Part shown: positions 56,041 through 64,000 of the stretch, piece after piece
How positions within the stretch are numbered: position 1 is the first letter of the stretch
Layout of the letters: the number at the start of each line of letters is the position of its first letter
From: Bifiguratus adelaidae
Taxonomy: Eukaryota > Mucoromycota > Endogonomycetes > Endogonales
NCBI GenBank assembly: GCA_002261195.1
Contig: MVBO01000070.1
Coordinates: forward strand, 1-64,000
Length of the DNA stretch: 64,000 nucleotides
Direction of reading: 5' to 3'
The notes under the pieces: model-generated
The model's input: only the letters and a program-made list of their open reading frames with translations
The model's database searches: none
Told to the model about the DNA's origin: nothing
Position numbers and translations under genes: made by a program

Positions 56041-59000
56041 ATGGTACGCGACATTCACCATAGTCAGTTGGCCACGCCAGCAGAAGGGGTAAGTCACGCA
56101 TGTTCCGTGGCGCTACTTCAGCCTAACCTTGCTTTGCTACTGTATCAGCCTTTAATGCACGCTACTGTACCTACAGACACCGCGAGAAGGTCCGCCAGAG
56201 CGCGCCATGAGCCTCAACGGTTAGTGAATGAAGGTATGGATATATGCGGTTGTTGTCCGTTGTAAGTGAGCGTCGAGACTAAGAAACGCATAGTTCCAGC
56301 AAGAGAAGCAAATAACAAGAGAGGCAATCAAGCTAATCAGTCCGATACCGAAGAGGAAGAGGACGACAGTGCTTCGGAGTTCGATTCCAGCAGTGACTCT
56401 GGTGAATCTGACGTTTCAGACGCTGTCGAAGGATTCACCGAAAAGAAGGCTAACACACCCAAACGCGCTGCGTCCAGAAAGCAGCCAAAGGCAGCTAAGA
56501 AGGAAGCGCAACCATCTAAACCGCGCATGACTGCCACAAAGAGAGGTCAAAAAGGCCAGCGAACAATAGCAGCTGCGGATATGGAGGACTCGACAGATGA
56601 TTCTTTGGAGCAAGCAGAGGGCCTTTATGGTACGCTAGACAAAATCGATGTTGCTGTTTCAATGCTGATGCTGTCCCTTCTCTTCCCTCAGCTGAAATTC
56701 TGGATCCGAACAGCTCATTGGAAAGCTCTGTTAACGATTGGATGACCTCATACAGAGAGGACAAGACAGCTGCGCTCTGGAGTTTGGTGAATCTTATTAT
56801 TCATGTAAGTACATTGTCATATCCAGGTTACCTCTTCTAAACATCGATGCTAGAGCTGTGGATGTCCAAGCTCAATTAGCAAGGAAGCCTTTGCAGATGA
56901 GGAGTCGGTGGTGGACATCTTGGCCGAATTGCAGAGAGAATTGCAAGAGGTAAATGGATCAGATAGATCCACTATCTGTCCGAAGACTAATGTACAATTA
57001 CAGAATGCCTATCAAGACTACCCAATTGTGTCAAAAGCCAAACCTTTTAAAGGCTTCAGAAAGAACCTTATGCAATTCTGGTCTCGATTGATCGAAAAGG
57101 CACAGCACGATGTCGTATTGGATGATCAATTCCTTGACCAGTTGCTTTCATGGCTAGTCGCCATGTCCTCGTCGCTTTTCCGGCCTTTCCGTCATACAGC
57201 CACTGCGATATCTTTTGCCATTACTGGACAACTATGCGCTATTGCACAGCAGCTGGCTGAGGAAAGGGAGATTATTAGCAAGCAGAAGCAGGCAGATGCA
57301 AAGAAGCGGGGCCGTGGCAAGAGTGGTGAAAGTAACGACCGCGCTGGTGAACTTCAAAGCAAGACAGAGAAAATCGAAACTTATCTCACAGAGTTTTTTG
57401 AAGGGTAAATTGATGGTGTCTCTTGCAGGAACAATTTTTGACTGTTCTCGCTTCACAGTGTCTTCATCCACAGGTGCCGTGATGTCGAGGCAATCATTCG
57501 ATCCGAATGTGTAAAAGAGCTTGGCAAGTGGATGGCACGAAATCCAACACGATATCTGGAGTCCAGCTATCTAAGTTACTTGGGTCGGAGCTTGAATGAT
57601 AAGGTAAACTTTACCCGGTCTGCTTAATGAAAACTGCTTATTGACCGGTGTTTTAGACCTCCATGGTACGACTTGAGACTTTGCGAAGCTTGTTCGCACT
57701 GTACAAGAATGAAGATCTAATAGCTGGAATGCGCTCATTCACGGAGAGAAATAAGGATCGCTTTATTGAGATGGCACTGCAAGAAGTCGACATATCCGTG
57801 CGCGTATGCGCCATTCAAATCATTGATCAGCTAGCCAAGCATGGTTCATTTGATGCTGAGGATAGCGACGCTGTTCTACACCTAATCTTCAGTGACAACG
57901 ACCGTATTCGAACTGCTGCAGCGCAGGTGATGGCAACCATATTTGAAGAGGATTTACTCGAGCCGAAACTATCAGAATGTCGAACTGCGCTGAATAGTCA
58001 AGCAGACAGCGATCGCGACAACGCCGATGTCGCTGTTTTGAACAAGGACTGGGTAGCCATGAAATGCATTGCGGAGAACCTTGTGCGGCTAGACAAGCGC
58101 GCAAAACAGAGCAACAATCCAGATGTCAATATGACAGCCTCGGATGAAAGCGACGAGGGTTTCTGGGAACCGGTTGATGCATCCGAAGAACGAGGTCGCC
58201 TCAGCAAAGCTACTCAGGCACTCTGGCCTTTCTTAGATCCGGTACGACAGTGGGAAGTCATGGCCAACCTTCTTGTGGAAGACCACTCCGACACAGCTTC
58301 GCAGGTTGAAGGTCAATCATCCGTATCCTCACGTCGACCACCTGCGTCATATTATTGCTTGAGTGATGTCGAGGAGTCCGCTCTCCTGGAGATCCTAATT
58401 GTGTCAGTCCAAGAAGCGGTGGAGTTTGGCGAAGCAGATCCGTCAATTTCCATCAACCGAAGCAAGCCGCGCACGGAGATTCAAAAACTGGAAGCTCAAA
58501 ACAAGATATCACGGGTATTGGTCGACATCATTCCTCAGCTCTTGACGAAATACGGTCATGATACTCCAAAGCTTACTGAAACATTTGCACTTGTGCATAA
58601 CCTCAATCTAGATATTTACCTCGATCTGCGACAAACAGAAGCATACGAGGCATTGCTAGATCAGCTCCGGCGCCTATATCTGCGACACAACTCAACAACT
58701 TTTTTGCACGCCGCTGCCTATATTATGAAACGTCTCACGGAATATGGCAATCTAGCCGAGGCTACGCAAACGATGATATCGCAACTGCAGGAGCAAATTG
58801 TCGCACAGTTTGCAGCTGACGTGCTGAACATCGAATTATCCACGGCAGATCTTAGCACTGATTCAATAGCGCTCATCTCAGCTGCGCTGGTTCGCATTCA
58901 ACAACTGATGGCTTTTGTGAATATCAACACCACGTTGGAAAAAGCAAATGATGGCGAAGGTATCATAAAGCAGGTGGAACTAGTCGCGGAGCGAAGTCTC

Positions 59001-60337
59001 CTGTCGATGGCAGAAGAAGACAATTTGGCTGCCACGGCAATCGACATATTATTCCGTTATCTTTCTTGGACATGTCAGCAGTTCTCCGTGACTGTGACGA
59101 ACGGAGATCACATAGATTCGTCTGTAGTTGATGGCTTGAAGGCTAAGCGCGACAACTTTCTGCGCTGCGTTACGAACCTAGCAACAAATGAGGTGCCGGT
59201 CACTGATCATGTTCGCTTGGCCGCATTCCGCGCAATTGGCGACTGCTTTTGGCTTTTCACTGGCGAAATATTCGATAGCGCAGATTCGTCTTTGCGGGCC
59301 TTGCGCACACGGTGTCCGAGCTCTCTACAGGCAGCTTGTACAGAACTGATTGATTCTCAGATCGCCACATTCATCGACAAACATCGCGTCGCTATTTATG
59401 GCCAACAAGACGAGGCAGAGGATTGTGTGGAAGGTCTAGCTAAATCAAATCAGATTCCGGCCGCGGAGCGCTATCAACTTCAACAGACGGCAGCGGTGCT
59501 GGCTAGACCGATAATGGTCGGTGTCTTTGACATTGAGCACAGCTCGACAATTCTGATTCATTATGGGATGTTTGGATCTGAATATGACGAAATCGCTAGA
59601 TTGCTAGTGGAAGGCATCAAGGACGCAATTGGGCATACAGGTGGCAAAAATGGTCATCTGTCCGTCTCCAAAGTCTACCTCGAAAGCATGGAAAAGGTGC
59701 TGTGTTTTGTCTTTTGGTGCTTCGTGCATGGATCCATATTGACATATCTCTACACTAGTCCTTCCAGCTTTCTATTGGCGGAACGCAACTGATCGAAAGG
59801 ACCGTCCGATTGTCCAAAATGCTTGGTGCTTCAGTCAAGACTCATGCCGCAGAACATCCTGACGAAGCGAACAGCAAGCTATGGATTGATCTTTTGCGAG
59901 ATGGGTTTGACTATATTCTTCGACGTGTCCCAGATCTACAAAGGCAGTACCAGGAAGGCGAAGACTATGAAGCTTTAGAGAAGAATCTCAAATTCTTCAA
60001 AGTGCTTACGGCGTTTTTGCAGACGTCCGGGCTAACACCTCGTGATGTCTACGCTGTAGCAAAATACTTGGATCGCATATTGGCACATCGTGAAGTCAAG
60101 GTGGATGCAGATGCAAAAGAATGGGAGCATTATCTCAACTTCGTCAAAAACCTGAGCAAGACGCTCACCAAGGCCGGTATCGTCTACGAGCCTGAGAACG
60201 AAAGCACCAAGCAGCGCCTGCAGGGTAAAAGCAAAGCGAAACCCAAACGCAAGCGGGCAGAAGAGGAAGTAGAGGATGATAATGTTAGCGTAGCCAGTTT
60301 CCAAAGTCTCTCTGCACCCAAGCAGCAACGCAAATAA
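56041..60337 (+). CDS. SCC3: Cohesin subunit Scc3/STAG
   Basis: Nine exons, 56041-56088, 56149-56233, 56294-56629, 56692-56804, 56854-56949, 57004-57404, 57459-57603, 57657-59696 and 59759-60337, encode 1,280 residues. Scc3/STAG binds the Scc1 kleisin and DNA, and loads and stabilises cohesin on chromosomes in the nucleus. The N-terminus has TARRSARARHEPQR and an acidic, basic-patched disordered region. The STAG domain follows, with SSVNDWMTSYREDKTAALWSLV and the SCGCPSSI segment joined by splicing. The stromalin conservative domain reads FFEGVFIHRCRDVEAIIRSECVKELGKWM, completed across the intron at 57405-57458. A HEAT-like helical solenoid and a basic KPKRKR tail finish it. Length is normal. 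One reading-through frame at 59697 hides the last intron. Confidence 0.92.
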
Positions 60338-60579
60338 ACAATACATTGATGAGCCGAGAACCTGACCAATCAGAGCACAGGGCTCTAAAGGTACAGTTCC
60401 CTTATCGAGCAAGAGGTGTAACTTTTACGTGGTGACAAAGGAGAGTTTTCTTCAGCTGATCTGCTTCAGCGCCTTGGTAGAGCGAGCAGAGCAACAGTCT
60501 AGACACCCGCTTGCAACGAAAGGGGTTCTCTTCTTTCTGATATTTCTATCGTTGAGCTAGCTTTCAGGTTGCCAACTTC

Positions 60580-63500
60580 ATGCCGGCTCCCACAAAGGCA
60601 CGAGGTAAGTAGAGTGACAGCTGCCTTACGCGACTCTCATCGACTTGCAGTGCCTGCCGTGAGCGAAGCGAAGTATATTTCTCAACGAGCAGCCAACGCA
60701 ATCATCTCAGAAATCGCGCCATTGCGAATTTCCAGTGATGCGTTGACGGCCATCAACTCGTTTATAGATGAGTTCCTTGGACAACTGCTGGTTACCGCGT
60801 CTTCCCTGGACTTGTCGCGCATTAAAGGCGCCACGTCAAGGTTGTTGACATCCACGCTTGGAAAGAACGCCATCGTGGAAGCAGAGATTGAAGTCAAAAA
60901 CTTCACAGAGAGTGGAGAAACGATCGACTATGCAACGTACGAAAAGATGCGGCAGCTTGGTGTTGATACAAAGTACCCATTCCCAATTGATATTATCATC
61001 CCGCAATTTCGCGAAAAGTGTTTGTATTACTGCACGCTTTCCGCCAAGGAGTCATTGCGGGGTTCAGGGGATGGCAAAGTTCCTCCACCAGATCGAAATC
61101 CCAATGTGGTGATCTCCCCTTTAGTCGCCATCTATGTGACGGCCATCATTGAACACATTGCCGAATTTTTATTAACTACTGTGGCTAAGGCAGCTGAGCA
61201 AGAAGACACAGAGTTTGTGCGGGTTCGGGATGTTTTCATGGCGCTAGTAGAGGATGAGCATGTCGGCAAGGTTTTCTATGGCACAGACCTTAAAGACAAT
61301 CTCGAGGTACGCATTTAGGGATGCTCCTGCACGCTTTTCCTGACGAACAATTCATCCTATAGAAGCGACTGTTCCAAAATGGATATCGAGTTCCACGACC
61401 AGTTCCGGCAAGCATGCCAAGAGTACATCCGTCAACACCAACCACGAAGACCCACGATCACGGTAGTCGTAAGTTATGCGCCAGATCAAAACCGGCCTCG
61501 TACTGATTTTTGTCCATTGTACAGTCCCAGGAATGGATTCCGAGTTTGAATTTCCGGATCAGGGCCCAGGTTCACCTCCGCTATCTCCCATGATGAAGAG
61601 AACGAGCACCGCGACTTCTCAGTATTCGCTAGGATCCAACAATCATTCCGTTTCATCACCCATCTCCACCTCAGCTAGTCCGCTCAGCAGCACAGGAAGA
61701 AGTTCGCCAACCATGGAGCGGCAGACGTTCTCGCCGTTTTCTAACAGAGCCTCCACAACTAGCATTACTTACAAACCTACCAGTGTTCTGAGCAGCACGT
61801 CTTCGAACGTTCCAACACCACCAGCTACTCCTACAAAATCGAGCAGCAAAGGCTTCAAGTTATTCGGGAAGAAGGACTCGGGCAAGAAGGCCGGCGACAC
61901 TGATCTATATAGTGCTGCCGGCAGCACGAACACCGGTCTAATCGAAGATGACGACTTCGACGAAGACAGCATTGACAAGGGTGTCGACTTTGAGAAGCTC
62001 ATCACTAGCGGTCAGACTATGAAAGTTACTCTCACCCCCAGCAGATTAAGGACCATTGAAATCAAGGATGAGAAGGCAACAGCCCCAGTGCGAATGAACG
62101 CAACTTCCTGGACACGACAAGCTCGCACTTTCCAGGATCAGCAAGGTGCAACGTCACCGACACCAGTTGACCCCAACCTCATACCTAAAGTTCCGCCTAT
62201 GAAACCGCGAAAACTGAACATATCGCCCACGGGCGGTACCCTGAAGGAAATCGATGAGGATTCTGATGACGAATATAACAGCAGGCCTAAGAATCAAAAG
62301 CCCAAGGAATCGATTCACGATTTCCTCCGTAATACCACTCCCAAGGACTTCGGGCCAGGGGCCAAGCCAAATAAGACAGCACTCAAACAAGAAGCACAAG
62401 AGTTCAATGAGAAGCCTAAAGTGGACCAAAATAACGAAAGAAACGAACAGCCACGAACCCCTATCGATAATGAGCACTCAACAGCACATCAAGGAATCAA
62501 ATATCAGAAACCCTTTGCCGCGCCGGGTCTCAATTCTTTACCACCTCAACCCATGTCACCCACCACGGCAGCTATTCACAATCTCATACAAAGATCTCCT
62601 GGTATGCCTGCTGATGGCTTATTGAAGAACGGCAATCGCGATAGTGGTTCGATTGAGTCATTCCCTATGCCCGTGCCCCGTGCAATGCCACACAACAAGC
62701 CGCATAATCCAGACGCGGCGGAAAAGCAAAGCGACGAACCCGCCTCAGCCGAACCATCCACAGCGGCCGCGAGGAACAGGAAGAGGGCTTCGTTCATTGC
62801 TGCTATAGACGGTCAGAAGAATGCGCAATCATCTTATGAGCAACCCCCTGACACGCCTACCGAGCAGCGGAACGGTGGAGTACGGGAAATACTTGTTAAT
62901 GTGAACAGTGAAGCAAAGGCAGTGCCTGCTGGTTCCGCACCCACAAGAGCATCTTCCTTGCCTAATCATCACGAACGCATCTTGCAAGCCGCTGCCGAAC
63001 TAGAGATGGACAAAGCCGTCCCACGACCCGTCGCCAATGGAATGCCAGAACGTCCGTCCAGCATTGCCGCCAAGCGCATGTCTCTAAGCAAACGGGATTC
63101 CGCAAATGGTAATAATATCTCGATTCCAGCACAAGAGTTAATTCTCTTGAGATCTGCTTTCGAGAGCATCAATTCTCCTGACGCTGTGAGGATCTGGGAT
63201 GATTTCCTTGCCAAGGTCGTTGCAGCTCAAGTACGCCGACGCACCCCTCTGAACAAGACCTGGGACGACGATCAAGCTACAAACAACAAAGATGGTGTAC
63301 CCCGCCGTGAAGACAGTTTTGAGGAGATTGCCAATGTGCAGATCAAGGAACCGAAGCAGGTTCAAGTCATCAAAGCCGAGATCTCAACTCAGACAGATAA
63401 GCAAGAAGAACCAACACCGCAGACTGCGTCTATCGGTGTTACAACGGACCCAATGCCTGCTACTACTGATGCGGCCACTATGTCCGAAGACATGGATGTC

Positions 63501-63788
63501 CCAGCAGAAGAGACGAAACCATCGCGTCCCACACCCCGTCGTGCGCCAACCTTGATCTTGACCTGCGAAGACGAAGAGACAGGCGAGATCACGCATCGAG
63601 AACTCGATCTCAGCGAATTGGATATCTATGAAGAGCAAGACAATGTCGCAGGCACCGAACACGACAAGGGTCTTATTATAGGAGACGAAGAATGGTTTTT
63701 AGAGGGTGATGAAGAGTGGGAGGAAGAGGATATGGACGAGATGATGGTCGCCGAATGGTTGTTGGGCGAGGGTGAAGGTATCTTTTAA
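60580..63788 (+). CDS. Histone-fold protein with long disordered tail
   Basis: Exons 60580-60604, 60651-61306, 61363-61468 and 61525-63788 encode 1,016 residues. The N-terminal 230 residues contain a helix pattern like two histone-fold halves: VSEAKYISQRAANAIISEI...SSDALTAINSFIDEFLGQLL and SPLVAIYVTAIIEHIAEFLL...VRVRDVFMALVEDE, the second like the H2A-type region of uncharacterised fungal and ABTB2-like proteins. The remainder is a very long Ser/Pro/Thr/Asn-rich disordered region with an SKGFKLFGKK basic patch, and an acidic C-terminus (EEWFLEGDEEWEEEDMDEMM). A chromatin role is inferred. Small joins (25-nt first exon; exons 2-4 joined as LE-KRLFQNGYRVP and SLPGMDSEF) were chosen on frame; exon 4 could be a separate gene if the last two introns are misread. 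Confidence 0.72.
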
Positions 63789-64000
63789 CATTTATTATCC
63801 GTAATTTATCGAGCTCGTGTAATATGTTCTATCTGTGTAAAGTATTCAGCATCCCATTGTTTTATCAGTTTGGCTCTCACCTTGTAACATCACGGTGAAT
63901 GAATCAACAATGTGTCACGGATGGTCACGTGATCTGAGATGATCAAGTTTATCAAATCTTGGACATTTCGCTCTCCTCCTTAACATGCCTTCCTTTGAGA
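63789..64000. other. Intergenic tail of the window
   Basis: 3' flank of the histone-fold gene. An ATG at 63985 reads MPSFE to the right edge and may be the start of a further plus-strand gene; there is too little sequence to support a call. Confidence 0.25.

Noticed and set aside
60455-60500. tRNA-like stretch with TGGTAGAGCGAGCAGAGCA
   Set aside because: The D-arm-like motif is not followed by a foldable anticodon stem or a GGTTCGAAT-type T loop.

Overview
The window looks like a gene-dense fungal chromosome. Nearly every recognisable gene has spliceosomal introns of about 41-80 bp with GT(R)NGT donors, CTAAC/CTAAT-type branch sites and YAG acceptors. The gene set is fungal: TRK potassium transporter, Atg15, App1, Ecl1 family, Big1/Voa1, D-arabinono-lactone oxidase, SLMAP/Far10-type FHA protein, Scc3/STAG. 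The methyltransferase family expanded here resembles, from memory, families large in Mucoromycota (Rhizophagus, Mortierella), so an early-diverging Mucoromycota-like fungus is my best guess; I cannot confirm it. I saw no transposon, CRISPR array, rRNA or convincing tRNA.

Layout. 1-5.5 kb: the 5' part of a Ser/Pro-rich probable transcription factor, a CECR5-like HAD hydrolase, an aldo-keto reductase and a small Gln/Gly-repeat protein. 5.6-16.4 kb: an eight-exon hormone-sensitive-lipase-like esterase, an NCS1 permease with an apparent frameshift, two NAD(P)-binding atypical SDR/NmrA genes and App1. 17.9-32.7 kb: Ecl1-family protein, LRRC57-like LRR protein, TRK transporter, zinc alcohol dehydrogenase, an MFS transporter with an apparent frameshift, a SET methyltransferase, Atg15, a class-IV aminotransferase and arabinono-lactone oxidase. 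32.7-39.5 kb: SLMAP-like protein, a divergent pair for GlcNAc-6-P breakdown (deaminase and deacetylase), and a GATA factor whose leader carries an upstream ORF. 39.8-52.7 kb: eight tandem copies, all on the plus strand, of one SAM-dependent methyltransferase. 52.8-63.8 kb: Big1/Voa1-like V-ATPase accessory protein, HERP/Usa1-like ERAD protein, cohesin Scc3/STAG and a histone-fold protein with a long disordered tail.

The most striking element is the methyltransferase array. In every copy the start codon stands alone in its own coding exon, and splicing joins it to an exon beginning with Gly, giving an MGxCxS N-terminus: the pattern of an N-myristoylated and palmitoylated membrane anchor in front of a soluble-type methyltransferase. 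Five copies keep the full reading frame and the motif. The three copies with disabling lesions are the same three that have lost the start codon or the Gly. The exon lengths of the catalytic core (60, then 335 nt) are identical in all intact copies. Two metabolic links are also visible: the adjacent deaminase/deacetylase pair turns GlcNAc-6-phosphate into fructose-6-phosphate, and three GC-AG introns occur among otherwise ordinary GT-AG introns.

Gene models with introns were assembled by hand from splice signals, frame consistency and remembered family motifs. Exon sums divide by three in each complete model, but no transcript evidence was available.
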